A DNA stretch of 64,000 bases from Bog-473 sp963777485 (GTDB taxonomy: Bacteria > Actinomycetota > Acidimicrobiia > Acidimicrobiales > RAAP-2), in NCBI GenBank assembly GCA_963777485.1, contig CAVZQP010000001.1, forward strand, positions 1,397,436 through 1,461,435. The letters run 5' to 3'. Made by a program: the position numbers and the translations under genes. Under the pieces are notes generated by a model. The model ran no database searches. It was not told the DNA's origin and was given only the letters and a program-made list of their open reading frames with translations. The first letter of the stretch is position 1, and every line of letters starts with the position of its first letter. This document shows, piece after piece, positions 1-8,986 of the stretch.

Positions 1-169
1 GTCCGTGTCCGTCCACCGCCTTGGCCGCCGTCGGCAACGCCAGGTAGCACGACTCGTCTGTGGTCCCGAGCCCCACCCGCGCCGACGAACACCCGGCCAG
101 CAGCAATGTGATCAGGACAAGGCCACACAACCCCGTCAGCACGGAACGCCACCGTCGGCCCCGGATCAC
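1..169 (-). CDS. Lipoprotein, partial (runs off the window)
   Basis: The 5' part of a lipoprotein gene whose 3' end lies outside the window. It starts with GTG at 169-167, overlapping the TGA of the upstream flippase-like gene (GTGA), which fixes the start and suggests translational coupling. The first residues are basic (VIRGRRWR), followed by a hydrophobic stretch and a lipobox LLAGC at about residues 24-28, so the protein is predicted to be lipid-anchored on the outer face of the membrane. The mature part seen (SSARVGLGTTDESCYLALP) is too short to assign a function. Too short for a default ORF cutoff but open to the window edge. Confidence 0.7.
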   Translation of the reverse strand, partial: MIRGRRWRSVLTGLCGLVLITLLLAGCSSARVGLGTTDESCYLALPTAAKAVDGHG

Positions 170-1473
170 GTCGCGGTCTCCTCGCGGCGCGCCGGCCCCG
201 GGCCTCCGGCCGCTGCCGGGACCGCCTCACCGCCCCTCCGCCTGCCGATGCCCCGACCACCGTGGCGATGGCGGGGGCCGTAGGCCACGGGCCCCGCTTC
301 CACTGCCGACGCCATCGCCGAACGGCGCCAGCGACCCCTCCGCACCTCGAGCGCCATCTCGCCGATCAACAGCCACCCCACCAACAAGATGAACCAGAAC
401 GAGATGATCCGGTACAGCAGCACGGCGTCCGCCGTACTCGTCACGGGACCTCCGAACTCCACCAATGCGATGGTGATCGAACCCTCGACCACCCCCAGGC
501 CTCCGGGGGTGATCGGCAGCGTGGCCGCCAGCTGGCCCGCGCCATAGGCCAGCAACAACCCGCTCCAGGGGATCGGCGCGTGGATGGCGAGGAACATCAT
601 GGCGAAGCAGGCGCAATCCAAGAGCCAGTTGGTCGTCCCCCAGGCAATCACGCGCCCGATCTGGGTCCACGACAACCGCACCGCGGTCATCCACGCCATG
701 ATCTGGTCGATCTGCTCGGTGGTGTCGCCCCGCGGGCGGCCCGTCACCGCCACCGACAACCGCAACGCGCCGGTCACGGCAGCGTGCAGGGGTCGCTCGT
801 AGACGAAGAGGGATCCCACCGCCACCGCGACCGCGAACACCCCGATCAGGACTGGAACCAGGTCGAGGGAGGCCCCCGCGTCGGTCGCCAGGGCCAGGCC
901 GATGATCGCCACCAACGACAGGCTCACCACGGCGGCGACCAACGTCCCCGCCAACGCCCACACCGCCAGGGTGTTGTCGGCGCCGAAGCGACGGAACCAG
1001 CGGAACCCGTAGACCGTCGCTACTGCGTTCCCGATCGGCAACGAATTCGTCAAGGCCTGCGAGCCGAACGTCAGCTTGAAGAGCGTCCACCACGGCGGCG
1101 GTAGGTGGCCCGCCCGCAACAGCTCTCGCTGCATCATCGCGAAGGAGGCGTACGAGAGGATCTCGGCGGCGAACGCGGGCGGCACCCACCACCAGTCCAT
1201 GGTCTTGAAGACGTCGGCGAAGCCGGCAAGCTCTGAGCCCTTCGACGACAACACCCAGACGGCGACGGCGACCAACGCGAAGCCGACGGCGATACGCACC
1301 GCCGGCCACGCCGCCACGACCCAGCGCGGCAGCCGCCGGCGACCCTCCTGTGCCCGGTCGTCCGCCCCGGCGGTGCCCCCCGCCAGTTCCGACGCCAGTT
1401 CCCCGACCGTGGAGCGCCCGTCGGACGAGGGGTCGACGGCCGGCGTCCCCTCCGCGCTTGCGCGCGTCGCCAC
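166..1473 (-). CDS. Flippase-like integral membrane protein (UPF0104 / LPG synthase TM-region family)
   Basis: A 435-residue multi-pass membrane protein. The N-terminal 50 or so residues are hydrophilic and probably cytoplasmic; about eight hydrophobic segments follow from residue 55 to 370. The stretch LPITPGGLGVVEGS near residue 320 is the conserved Pro-Gly-Gly/Glu signature of the flippase-like domain also found in lysylphosphatidylglycerol synthases. The catalytic aminoacyl-transferase domain of MprF is absent, so it is only the membrane part. The family is linked to movement of lipids or lipid-linked sugars, but the substrate here is unknown. It starts with GTG 58 nt after the HIT gene and overlaps the downstream lipoprotein gene by 4 nt, so it is likely part of the thrS operon. 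Confidence 0.8.
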   Translation of the reverse strand: MATRASAEGTPAVDPSSDGRSTVGELASELAGGTAGADDRAQEGRRRLPRWVVAAWPAVRIAVGFALVAVAVWVLSSKGSELAGFADVFKTMDWWWVPPAFAAEILSYASFAMMQRELLRAGHLPPPWWTLFKLTFGSQALTNSLPIGNAVATVYGFRWFRRFGADNTLAVWALAGTLVAAVVSLSLVAIIGLALATDAGASLDLVPVLIGVFAVAVAVGSLFVYERPLHAAVTGALRLSVAVTGRPRGDTTEQIDQIMAWMTAVRLSWTQIGRVIAWGTTNWLLDCACFAMMFLAIHAPIPWSGLLLAYGAGQLAATLPITPGGLGVVEGSITIALVEFGGPVTSTADAVLLYRIISFWFILLVGWLLIGEMALEVRRGRWRRSAMASAVEAGPVAYGPRHRHGGRGIGRRRGGEAVPAAAGGPGPARREETAT

Positions 1474-1531
1474 TCCACCGGTCCCGGCCGGGCCCGCAGC
1501 CGGCCCCGGGTCCGGCTCCCCCGTCGGTCCG

Positions 1532-2053
1532 CTACCCGGGCCAGGCGTCGGCGAGCCTCTTCCAGGACAGCTGCAGCGTCTCGGGCAGGACCCGTGTCTC
1601 GGCCACCGACGTCATGAAGTTGGTGTCACCCGACCAGCGCGGCAGCACGTGCAGGTGCAGGTGCCCGGGCAGGCCGGCCCCCGCCGCCCGTCCCAAGTTC
1701 GCGCCCATGTTCAGGCCGTCGGGATCGAAGGCCTTCTCTATGGCCGTCACCGAGTCCTGTGCCGCAGACCACAACTCGGCGGACTCACCCGCAGTCAACT
1801 CCGCCATCGGCCCGACGTGGCGCAGGGGCAACACGAGGACGTGGCCACTGGCGTAGGGGTACGCGTTCATGACGACGAAGGTCAGCTCGCCACGCCACAC
1901 CACCAGGTTCTCCTCCGAAGGCGCACCGCTCTCGGCCAGGCGGCAGAACACGCACGCGGACTCGTCGTGCGGCAACCCCCCCGCACGCTCGCGCTCGGTC
2001 GCCTCGACGATGTACTCGCGCCGCCAGCCCGCCCAGAGATGCTCCAGGCTCAT
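1532..2053 (-). CDS. HIT family nucleotide hydrolase/phosphorylase
   Basis: A 173-residue histidine-triad protein. The nucleotide-binding HIT motif HLHLHVLP lies near residue 136, with the third His as expected catalytic residue, preceded by NMGANLGRAAGAGLPGHLH. An N-terminal pair of Cys (ACVFCRLAES) resembles the zinc site of Ap4A-phosphorylase-like actinobacterial HIT proteins. These enzymes act on nucleoside 5'-phosphoramidates or diadenosine polyphosphates; Ap4A is a side product of aminoacyl-tRNA synthetases, which fits its position. The ATG overlaps the thrS stop codon (ATGA), and a thrS-HIT pair is common in actinobacteria. The exact substrate cannot be told from sequence. Confidence 0.88.
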   Translation of the reverse strand: MSLEHLWAGWRREYIVEATERERAGGLPHDESACVFCRLAESGAPSEENLVVWRGELTFVVMNAYPYASGHVLVLPLRHVGPMAELTAGESAELWSAAQDSVTAIEKAFDPDGLNMGANLGRAAGAGLPGHLHLHVLPRWSGDTNFMTSVAETRVLPETLQLSWKRLADAWPG

Positions 2054-4071
2054 GCCGCCCCGGACGCCCCGGACGACTCAGGACCAGCCGCCGGCGCCCT
2101 GTCCTCCGGCAGTCCCCGCCGCGCCACTTCGTCCCGCACCTCGTCGAGGAACGACCGCAACGGCACGTCGTGCTGCGGCTTGGGCCAGCCCCGCCGGTTC
2201 ACCCCGACGGTCCCGCCGGCCACGTCATCGTCACCGACCACGAGCACGTAGGGAATCTTGGCCAAACGGGCCCGCCGGATCAGCGCGCCCATCTTCTCGC
2301 CGCTGTCGTCGAGCTCGGCCCTCAGCCCCAACGCCTTGCACTCCGCGACCACTTCGGACGCATACGAGACGTGCGCGTCGGTCACCGGGATCACCCGCAC
2401 CTGCTCGGGGCACAGCCACGTCGGCAATGCCCCCGCGTAGTGCTCGATCAGGACAGCCATGAACCGCTCGACCGACCCGAACAGTGCGCGGTGGATCATG
2501 ATCGGCCGGTGCCGCGCGTTGTCGGCGCCGACGTACTCCAGTCCGAAGCGCGCCGGCAGCTGGAAGTCGAGCTGCACGGTCGACATCTGCCACGTCCGCC
2601 CGATCGCGTCCTTGGCCTGCACCGAGATCTTCGGACCGTAGAACGCGCCGCCACCCTCGTCCATGACCAGGTCCAGGCCCATCTCCAGAGCCGTACGACG
2701 CAGAGCCTCCGTCGCCACGTCCCACTCCGAGTCCGACCCCACGGCCTTCCCCGCCGGCTTCGTCGACAGCTCCAGGTAGAAGTCGTTCAACCCGTAGTCG
2801 CGCAGCAGGTCCAACACGAACCGCAGCGTGCGGACCAACTCCGTATCCATCTGCTCGGGCGCACAGAAGATGTGGGCGTCGTCCATGGTCAGGCCGCGCA
2901 CCCGGGTCAGGCCCTGCAGCACCCCGGACTTCTCATAGCGGTACACCGTGCCGAACTCGAAGAGCCGCATCGGCAGCTCCCGGTACGACCGCTGCCGGCT
3001 CCGGTACACCAAGATGTGGAAGGGGCAGTTCATCGGCTTGAGGTAGTACTCCGCCCCGCCGTCCAGCTCCATCGGCGGGAACATCCCCTCGGCGAACCAG
3101 TCCAGGTGGCCCGACTCCTCGAACAGCGCCGCCTTCGTGATGTGCGGCGAGTTCACGAAGTCGTAGCCCGACTCCACGTGGCGCTGGCGCGAGTAGTCCT
3201 CCATCAGCCGGCGGATCAACCCGCCCTTGGGGTGGAACACCGCCAGCCCGGACCCGATCTCGTCGGGGAACGAAAACAGGTCCAACTCGGCCCCGAGACG
3301 GCGATGGTCCCGCCGCTCCGCCTCCTCCAGCTGGTGTAGGTACGCGGCCAGCGCCTTCTCCGACTCCCAGGCCGTCCCGTAGATCCGCTGCAGCTGTTCG
3401 CGCTTTTCGTCGCCCCGCCAATAGGCGCCGGCGACCCGCATCAGCTTGAAGTGCCCCAACCGCCCGGTCGAGGGCACGTGCGGCCCCCGGCACAGGTCGA
3501 TGAACGCGTCCGAGTTCCGGTAGGTCGACACCACTCCCCCGCCGCCGGCGTCGACCTCGTCCACGCCCGACCCGACCGCGGCGATGATCTCCTCTTTGAA
3601 CGGCTGGTCGGCGAAGATCTCGAGGCCCTCTTCCAAGGTGTGCTCGTGCCGGACGAAGGGCTGGTCCTCCTTGATGATGTCCCGCATCTCCGCGTCGATC
3701 CGCTCGAGATCCTCCTCCGAGAAGTGCTCCCCGCCCGGCAGCTCGAAGTCGTAGTAGAAGCCGTTCTCGATCACCGGCCCGATGGCGTACTTGGCGCCGG
3801 GCCACAAACGCCGCACGGCCTGCGCCATGACGTGCGCAGTCGAATGCCGCAGCACCTCCCGCCCGGCGTCGCTCTCAGCGGTGACGATGGCGACCTGCTC
3901 GCCCCCGTGCAGCTCGGTGTCCAGGTCGACCTCCCGGCCGTCCACCACGGCGACGACCGCCGCCTTGGCCAGCCTCGAGCCGATCTCCCGTGCCAATCCG
4001 CCCGCCGTCGTGCCCTCGGCCAGCTCCTTGACAGAACCGTCAGGAAGGCCAACCGAGATGACGCCTGGCAT
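2050..4071 (-). CDS. thrS: Threonyl-tRNA synthetase
   Basis: Full-length (673 aa) class II threonyl-tRNA synthetase, cytoplasmic, charging tRNA-Thr. In order: N-terminal TGS domain (about 1-65), the editing SAD domain with HSTAHVMAQAV near residue 78, and the catalytic core from about 260. Zinc-ligand Cys is in MNCPFHILVY, motif 2 is in the TRVRGLTMDDAHIF region, and the C-terminal anticodon domain begins near CPEQVRVIPVTDAH. A ribosome binding site (GAAAGGG) precedes the ATG by about 8 nt. It leads an operon with the HIT gene (4-nt overlap), the flippase-like gene and the lipoprotein. No T-box leader is evident upstream. Confidence 0.97.
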   Translation of the reverse strand: MPGVISVGLPDGSVKELAEGTTAGGLAREIGSRLAKAAVVAVVDGREVDLDTELHGGEQVAIVTAESDAGREVLRHSTAHVMAQAVRRLWPGAKYAIGPVIENGFYYDFELPGGEHFSEEDLERIDAEMRDIIKEDQPFVRHEHTLEEGLEIFADQPFKEEIIAAVGSGVDEVDAGGGGVVSTYRNSDAFIDLCRGPHVPSTGRLGHFKLMRVAGAYWRGDEKREQLQRIYGTAWESEKALAAYLHQLEEAERRDHRRLGAELDLFSFPDEIGSGLAVFHPKGGLIRRLMEDYSRQRHVESGYDFVNSPHITKAALFEESGHLDWFAEGMFPPMELDGGAEYYLKPMNCPFHILVYRSRQRSYRELPMRLFEFGTVYRYEKSGVLQGLTRVRGLTMDDAHIFCAPEQMDTELVRTLRFVLDLLRDYGLNDFYLELSTKPAGKAVGSDSEWDVATEALRRTALEMGLDLVMDEGGGAFYGPKISVQAKDAIGRTWQMSTVQLDFQLPARFGLEYVGADNARHRPIMIHRALFGSVERFMAVLIEHYAGALPTWLCPEQVRVIPVTDAHVSYASEVVAECKALGLRAELDDSGEKMGALIRRARLAKIPYVLVVGDDDVAGGTVGVNRRGWPKPQHDVPLRSFLDEVRDEVARRGLPEDRAPAAGPESSGASGAA

Positions 4072-4168
4072 CGTGCACCCTTTCTTTCAGCCGAAGCCCG
4101 CGGAAGCGCAGGTCCGGACACCGATGTGAGCACCCAAGGCTACTTGACCCATTTCTGTTCCAGGCCAC

Positions 4169-4206
4169 CCCGCCGGCCCGCCGGACCTGTTCCCGGGGCG
4201 GGCGGG
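4169..4206 (-). terminator. Possible GC-rich terminator stem after the sigma/anti-sigma-like pair
   Basis: CCCGCC (4169-4174) can pair with GGCGGG (4201-4206) and encloses a smaller self-complementary CCGG/CCGG stem. It lies about 50 nt downstream of the minus-strand gene ending at 4253 and upstream of thrS. There is no T-run, so intrinsic termination is only a guess. Confidence 0.28.
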
Positions 4207-4252
4207 TCATCGGCCTCGACCCGGAGATCAACATCTACCGCTGAGGCCGCTC

Positions 4253-5659
4253 CTACAGCTCCACCGTCACACTCGTGAAGAGTCCGGACGCCGTCAGCGT
4301 GTTGGCCACGCTCTGCACCGTCGCCTCGGTGCCCATGATCGTGATGTCATCGGTCGTCGGACCCGAGCCCGAACCGGTGTCGCTGTAGTCGGAGTTCCCG
4401 TTGCCCAAGAACGGGTTGATCACATCGGATAGCTGCGACGCGCTCGCTGACGGCGCTTCCACGGCCTCGATGATGTGGAACGTGTTGATCCAGCTCGGTA
4501 ACGAAACGGGGTCGATCACCTGGAGGCCGGAGACGGGATCGATCCACTGGGCTGTGACGCCATAACTGACCCCGTCGCTGTACACGAGCGCGTTCGCGCT
4601 GCCTACGAAGTCCTGGGCCGCCGACTGAAGGACGGGGAAGTCGAAGTCCCGCGCTTCGAGGAGGTGGCCGTCCTGCGGGTCCAGGACGACCGTCGGGGGC
4701 GTGTTGGCGTAGACGACGGCCCCGGTGTCCGGGTTGAGGGTGACCTGCTTCGGCATGGAGAACGCCGGGCCGGCCGTCCCCGAATGCGTGGTCGTCGTCC
4801 CGAGCGCTTCGATCCCGGGCAGGAGCGCCATCGTGTTCAACATCTCTTGGCCGAAGCCGGACCACTGCCCCTTGACGGGGCCGACGAGAAGGTCGGTCAA
4901 ACGGAGAAACCCGACCAGACGAGACGGCTCACCGGACGCGTAGTTGTCGATCACGCGGATCCCCGTCGTGCCGTCTTGAAGCTGCGTCACGAGCGTTGCC
5001 GGATCGTGAGTGATATTCGAGACGTCGATCGGCCCCACCGGCGTTCCCCCACCCCCGTACGCTGCTTCGAGTCCTGCCGCGCACCCCGTCGCGGGCTGAT
5101 TGGCCGGCGTCGTCGTCAACCCGATGGTCTGCCAGGCCTGGGCGTTGGCCGGAGTGTCAAAGGTGACGGTGCCGAATTGCTGGGACGAGCAGACGGCACC
5201 GGTGGGGTTGGACCAGTCCCCGATGGTGACCGGGATGTTCGCCGTGGCGCCGATGGGCGCCGTCTTCGTCCCGCTGTTCACATTGGCCGACAATTCACCC
5301 TGGAGCTGGTACTGGTACCACTGGCCTGCGCCCAGGGGCGGGACCGGCTGCGCAGCGTCGGCGAGACGGGCGATCTCGGCAGCTGCAGCGGGTGATCCGG
5401 GGATCTTGGCCGACGGTGCAACGAGCAGGACGGCGGCGGCGCTGACTGCTGCAACACACGTCACGCCGATCCCCCATCGCAGCCGACGCCGCGTCCGCCG
5501 ACGTGGTCGCGTCCGATGCGCCGCGTTTCCTCGATCCTTGGACGGCGATAGCTCGAGCGCGATTGCCTCTTCGAGTACGGACCGAGCGACCTCAAGGTCG
5601 GTCGCGGATCCGTCCGGATCAGTCATGAAGTCGCGGACGAGTTCGATTTCAGTCTTCAT
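4253..5659 (-). CDS. Membrane-anchored extracytoplasmic partner of ECF sigma factor (CU044_5270-like family)
   Basis: A 468-residue protein encoded directly after an ECF sigma factor, with ATG overlapping the sigma stop codon (ATGA), so co-translation is likely. A longer reading frame upstream is ignored because the N-terminus MKTEIELVRDFMTDPDGSAT matches the start seen in actinobacterial CU044_5270-type proteins. Residues 1-60 are cytoplasmic, an Arg-rich patch precedes one membrane helix (about 65-85), and the remaining 380 or so residues are exported. No ZAS-type anti-sigma zinc motif is visible. The position suggests it senses an envelope signal or restrains the sigma factor, but this is inferred from context. 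Confidence 0.75.
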   Translation of the reverse strand: MKTEIELVRDFMTDPDGSATDLEVARSVLEEAIALELSPSKDRGNAAHRTRPRRRTRRRLRWGIGVTCVAAVSAAAVLLVAPSAKIPGSPAAAAEIARLADAAQPVPPLGAGQWYQYQLQGELSANVNSGTKTAPIGATANIPVTIGDWSNPTGAVCSSQQFGTVTFDTPANAQAWQTIGLTTTPANQPATGCAAGLEAAYGGGGTPVGPIDVSNITHDPATLVTQLQDGTTGIRVIDNYASGEPSRLVGFLRLTDLLVGPVKGQWSGFGQEMLNTMALLPGIEALGTTTTHSGTAGPAFSMPKQVTLNPDTGAVVYANTPPTVVLDPQDGHLLEARDFDFPVLQSAAQDFVGSANALVYSDGVSYGVTAQWIDPVSGLQVIDPVSLPSWINTFHIIEAVEAPSASASQLSDVINPFLGNGNSDYSDTGSGSGPTTDDITIMGTEATVQSVANTLTASGLFTSVTVEL

Positions 5660-6282
5660 TCGTCTCCCTTGACGCCGATGGGGATCTCTTCTGTCGGCGG
5701 GTCCCCGTCGAGGTATTGCCACGAGCCGCCCAGGAGTTCGCGGAGTCGCTCCCGTGTGCGGGACATGCGTGATCGAACGGTGCCGACCGGAATCCCCAGC
5801 GCGACAGCGACCTCGTCGTACGTGAATCCGGGCCCGGCGATCAGCAGGAGGACGTCGAGATGCGCGTCGTCGAGTTGGGCCAGGGCGTGTGAAACCGCTC
5901 CTTCTTGCGATGCGAAGAACGCGCTCGATGTCGCCTGGTCACTGTGGTCGGGCGCAGTCGCATCACCGATGCCGGCCGAGCTCCTCGACTGGCGCCGGCC
6001 CTCGGATCTCCAGAAGTGTCGGGAGTGGTTGGTCGCGATGCCGAACAGCCAGGGCCGGGCGTCAGCGCGGCTGAGGTCGTAGCTGCGCCGCGAGTGGAAT
6101 GCCGTGACGAAGGTCTCGCCGAGGAGGTCCTCAGCATGTTGGGGACCGACGCGCTTCACCAAATACCGGTGAATCGGTCCGGCGTGACGCTCGAAGAGTG
6201 CGGCGAACGCGTGCGGGGACGTCAGCGACAGCTCGATTTGCCGCCCATCGGTTTCCCCGGGCTGATCACCGCCCCCCATCAA
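5656..6282 (-). CDS. ECF RNA polymerase sigma factor
   Basis: A 208-residue extracytoplasmic-function sigma-70 factor. Region 2 (about 20-95) contains the core-binding helix with DLLGETFVTAFHSRRSYD, and region 4 (about 130-185) contains the helix-turn-helix FTYDEVAVALGIPVGTVRSR. It starts with TTG 6282 or ATG 6279. The upstream DNA has a GGAAC element (6311-6315 on the minus strand) about 30 nt before the start, like the -35 box of ECF-dependent promoters, hinting at autoregulation with a very short or absent leader. It is followed by its membrane partner with a 4-nt overlap. Confidence 0.92.
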   Translation of the reverse strand: MMGGGDQPGETDGRQIELSLTSPHAFAALFERHAGPIHRYLVKRVGPQHAEDLLGETFVTAFHSRRSYDLSRADARPWLFGIATNHSRHFWRSEGRRQSRSSAGIGDATAPDHSDQATSSAFFASQEGAVSHALAQLDDAHLDVLLLIAGPGFTYDEVAVALGIPVGTVRSRMSRTRERLRELLGGSWQYLDGDPPTEEIPIGVKGDE

Positions 6283-6351
6283 TCAAGTATTTCCCGCGGT
6301 CGCAAGGACGGTTCCACGGGACGCCCCGGCTTCCGGCCAACGGCCGACGTG

Positions 6352-7476
6352 CTACAGCTGAATCCCCAGCAACGCGGCCCCCTCGGCCACCGACCGCCCC
6401 GCCGACGCCTCGGCGTCCAGCACCGCCAGCGCCTCCGGTGTGTCCAGGTCCTCGCTCAGCGCCGCCCGCGCCGCATCCAGCCCGGCCGATCCGTCGCCGG
6501 ACCCGGCGGCGCTCCGCCACAGCGCCAGCCGCGCCGCCGCCGCCGGCATGTCCGCATCCGTTCGCCAGTCCCAGTCGTTCCGGTAGTGGTGCGCCAACAA
6601 CGCCAGCCGCACCGCCGCCGGGTCCCACTCCTTGCACAGGTCGCCCACGAACACGAGGTTCCCGAGCGACTTCGACATCTTCGTCCCGTCCAAACCCACC
6701 AATCCGACGTGGAACCACAGCCGGACGAACGGCTGGCCGGTCACCGACTCGGTCTGCGCCGTCTCGCACTCATGATGCGGGAACACCAGATCACGGCCAC
6801 CGCCGTGGATGTCGATCGTCTCCCCGAGCTCCCGCAACACCAGCGCCGAGCACTCGATGTGCCAGCCCGGCCGCCCCGGCCCCCAACGCGACTCCCAAGC
6901 CGGCTCGTCGGGCAGCGACGGCTGCCACAGCACGAAGTCCAATGGATTCCGCTTCGCGGGGTCCTCGGGCTTCCCACCATGCTCCGCCGCCAGCTCCAGC
7001 ATCCGCGATCGATCGAACCCACTCACCGAGCCGAACGCACCGAACGTGGTCACGTCGAAGTAGACCGAGCCGCCCGACTCGTACGCGAACCCACGCTCCA
7101 GCGCCACCCCGATCAACGACAGGATCTCGGAGATAGCAGACGTCGCCCGCGGCTCGCTCCACACCGGCAGCAAATTCAACAAGGCCATCTCGGCGTCGAA
7201 ACGCGCCATCTCCTCCGCGGCCAGGTCCAAATAGTGGACCCCCAATTCCCGGGCCTTCCGCAAGATGTCGTCGTCGACGTCCGTCACGTTCCGCACACAC
7301 CGGGTCTCGTGCCCCAGGTCCTGCAGGACCCGCTGCAGCATGTCGAAGTAGACGTACACAGCGGCATGACCCAAGTGCGCCGCGTCGTAGGGCGTGATGC
7401 CGCACGAGTACATCGTCACCAGCGGCCCCGGCTCGAAAGCCACCACCTCCCGGCGCGCCGTGTCGTAGAGCCGCAC
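6352..7476 (-). CDS. mshC: L-cysteine:GlcN-Ins ligase (mycothiol biosynthesis), CysS-like
   Basis: A 374-residue class I synthetase-fold enzyme. The HIGH region reads CGITPYDAAHLGHA, which is the MshC form rather than the CysS form (CGPTVYD...HLGHAR); the KMSKS loop is present as TKMSKS near residue 252. Likely zinc ligands are Cys near residue 25, Cys in HIECSALV and His in FPHHECE. The C-terminal anticodon domain of tRNA synthetases is missing. MshC joins cysteine to glucosaminyl-inositol using ATP in the cytoplasm to make the mycothiol precursor. The main alternative is a second, truncated cysteinyl-tRNA synthetase; the HIGH-region sequence favours MshC. It is 20 nt downstream of the F420 reductase gene on the same strand. 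Confidence 0.82.
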   Translation of the reverse strand: MRLYDTARREVVAFEPGPLVTMYSCGITPYDAAHLGHAAVYVYFDMLQRVLQDLGHETRCVRNVTDVDDDILRKARELGVHYLDLAAEEMARFDAEMALLNLLPVWSEPRATSAISEILSLIGVALERGFAYESGGSVYFDVTTFGAFGSVSGFDRSRMLELAAEHGGKPEDPAKRNPLDFVLWQPSLPDEPAWESRWGPGRPGWHIECSALVLRELGETIDIHGGGRDLVFPHHECETAQTESVTGQPFVRLWFHVGLVGLDGTKMSKSLGNLVFVGDLCKEWDPAAVRLALLAHHYRNDWDWRTDADMPAAAARLALWRSAAGSGDGSAGLDAARAALSEDLDTPEALAVLDAEASAGRSVAEGAALLGIQL

Positions 7477-7495
7477 CCCCGAAACCCCGAGCGGA

Positions 7496-8146
7496 CTAGA
7501 TCCCGGCCAGCCGCAACGTCGAGTGCGCCTTGTGCCGGATGTTCAACGTGATACAGACCGCGGTGAACGCCTCGATCGCGGCGGCCTGGTTCAGGCTCCC
7601 AGCGTCGAGCGGCCGCAGCCCGCGTATCTGCTCGATCAGGCCCACGGTGGCAGCCGTCGCCTCCGGGTGGTCCGAACACACCAGCACGTCAGCTTCCAAC
7701 CCCGATTCGAGGTTCTCCATTTCCGAAGCGGGCAAATGGTGGAAGGCCGCAGCCACCAACGACCCCGGCAGTGCCGCCTGGACGGCCGCCGCCACGGAGC
7801 CCCGGGGCGGGATGAGCGCCAGCATCTCGCGGCCCTCCTTCACCAGGGCATTCGCCATGGAGATGACCACCTTGCCCGCCAACGGCTCGCGCAGCGCCCG
7901 CACCGTCGTCACCACGCCGTCCCACGGCGTCGCCACGACGACGAGCTCGGCCGCCGCCGCACCGGCATTGTCGGCGCCCTCGAGCAGATCCGCCAGCGAG
8001 GGCGCCCTCTCCCTCATCTCACCGACGATCTGGGCAGCCCGCTCCGCGTCGCGCGAGCCGACCGTGACCCGGATGCCGGCCTCGGCGAGCCGGACCGCCA
8101 ACCCGCGCCCAGCCGGACCGGTCCCTCCGAGGATTCCGACGTTCAT
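7496..8146 (-). CDS. F420-dependent NADP oxidoreductase (NADPH-dependent F420 reductase)
   Basis: A 216-residue Rossmann-fold protein. The N-terminus NVGILGGTGPAGRGLAVRLA carries the GGTG dinucleotide-binding turn typical of Fno/NpdG, and the family blocks VVVATPWDGV and DAGSLNQAAAIEAFT follow. It transfers hydride between NADP(H) and coenzyme F420 in the cytoplasm. The ATG at 8146 is supported by GAAGG about 7 nt upstream; an upstream in-frame extension has no support and would run through the divergent fabI gene. Its ATG and the candidate fabI ATG share one CATG tetranucleotide. It is probably co-transcribed with mshC. Confidence 0.87.
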   Translation of the reverse strand: MNVGILGGTGPAGRGLAVRLAEAGIRVTVGSRDAERAAQIVGEMRERAPSLADLLEGADNAGAAAAELVVVATPWDGVVTTVRALREPLAGKVVISMANALVKEGREMLALIPPRGSVAAAVQAALPGSLVAAAFHHLPASEMENLESGLEADVLVCSDHPEATAATVGLIEQIRGLRPLDAGSLNQAAAIEAFTAVCITLNIRHKAHSTLRLAGI

Positions 8147-8966
8147 GGCCACACCTTCGCATAACCTCACTGGCCCAGTGGGACTCCTCGACGGCAAACG
8201 GCTCCTGATCACTGGCGTCCTGACCGATGCCTCGCTGGCCTTCGCCACCGCCAAGATGGCCCAGGAAGAGGGGGCGGAGATCATCCTTTCGGGCGCCGGC
8301 CGCGCCCTCAGCCTCACCCGGCGGACCGCGCGCAAGCTGCCGACTGAGCCCGACGTCCTCGAGATCGACGTGACCTCCCCCGAACAGCTGACCGCTGCGG
8401 GCGGGGCGGTGGCCGAACGCTGGCCGCGCCTCGACGGCATCCTCCACGCCATCGGCTTCGCCCCTCCCGACTGCCTCGGCAACGGCATGTTCGCGGCCGG
8501 CTGGGACGACGTCTCGGTGGCGCTCAACATCTCCACCTACTCGCTGAAAGCCCTCGTCGAGGCTTTTCTCCCCCTTCTCGAGCGAGCCGGCGCCCACGGG
8601 GGCGCCTCGGTCGTCGGCCTCGACTTCGACGCCACCGTGGCCTGGCCCGTCTACGACTGGATGGGCGTGGCCAAGGCGGCGTTGGAGTCCCTCTCCCGGT
8701 ACCTGGCCAAAGAGCTCGGCCCGAGGGGCATCCGCGTCAACCTCGTGGCGGCCGGTCCGGTGCGCACGATGGCCGCCAAGTCGATCCCCGGTTTCTCCGC
8801 GTTCGAGGACACCTGGGGCGACAGGGCCCCGCTCGGGTGGGACATCCACGACGCCAGCGCCGTTGCCAAGGCCTGCGTGGCGCTCTTCAGCGACCTCTTC
8901 CCTATGACGACAGGAGAGATGATCCACGTCGACGGCGGGGTGCACGCCGTCGGCGGCTCGGCCTGA
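8145..8966 (+). CDS. fabI: Enoyl-ACP reductase (InhA/FabI type)
   Basis: A 273-residue short-chain dehydrogenase-type NADH-dependent enoyl-ACP reductase of fatty acid synthesis II. LLDGKRLLITGVLTDASLAF at the N-terminus matches the InhA/FabI cofactor site, in which the usual Gly motif is replaced by TD-S. The catalytic Tyr and Lys are in YDWMGVAKAALE (about residues 170-177), followed by VNLVAAGPVRTMA. The ATG at 8145 shares CATG with the divergent F420 reductase. The GTG at 8178 (giving VGLLDGKR) matches the usual length of the family and is a serious alternative start. It is followed by a perfect 7-bp hairpin. Confidence 0.9.
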   Translation: MATPSHNLTGPVGLLDGKRLLITGVLTDASLAFATAKMAQEEGAEIILSGAGRALSLTRRTARKLPTEPDVLEIDVTSPEQLTAAGGAVAERWPRLDGILHAIGFAPPDCLGNGMFAAGWDDVSVALNISTYSLKALVEAFLPLLERAGAHGGASVVGLDFDATVAWPVYDWMGVAKAALESLSRYLAKELGPRGIRVNLVAAGPVRTMAAKSIPGFSAFEDTWGDRAPLGWDIHDASAVAKACVALFSDLFPMTTGEMIHVDGGVHAVGGSA

Positions 8967-8986
8967 CCGACCTCGCCGTCACCGGG

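Noticed and set aside
4072..4252. T-box riboswitch upstream of thrS
   Set aside because: No T-box sequence and no specifier-loop architecture; actinobacterial T-boxes are mostly on other genes.
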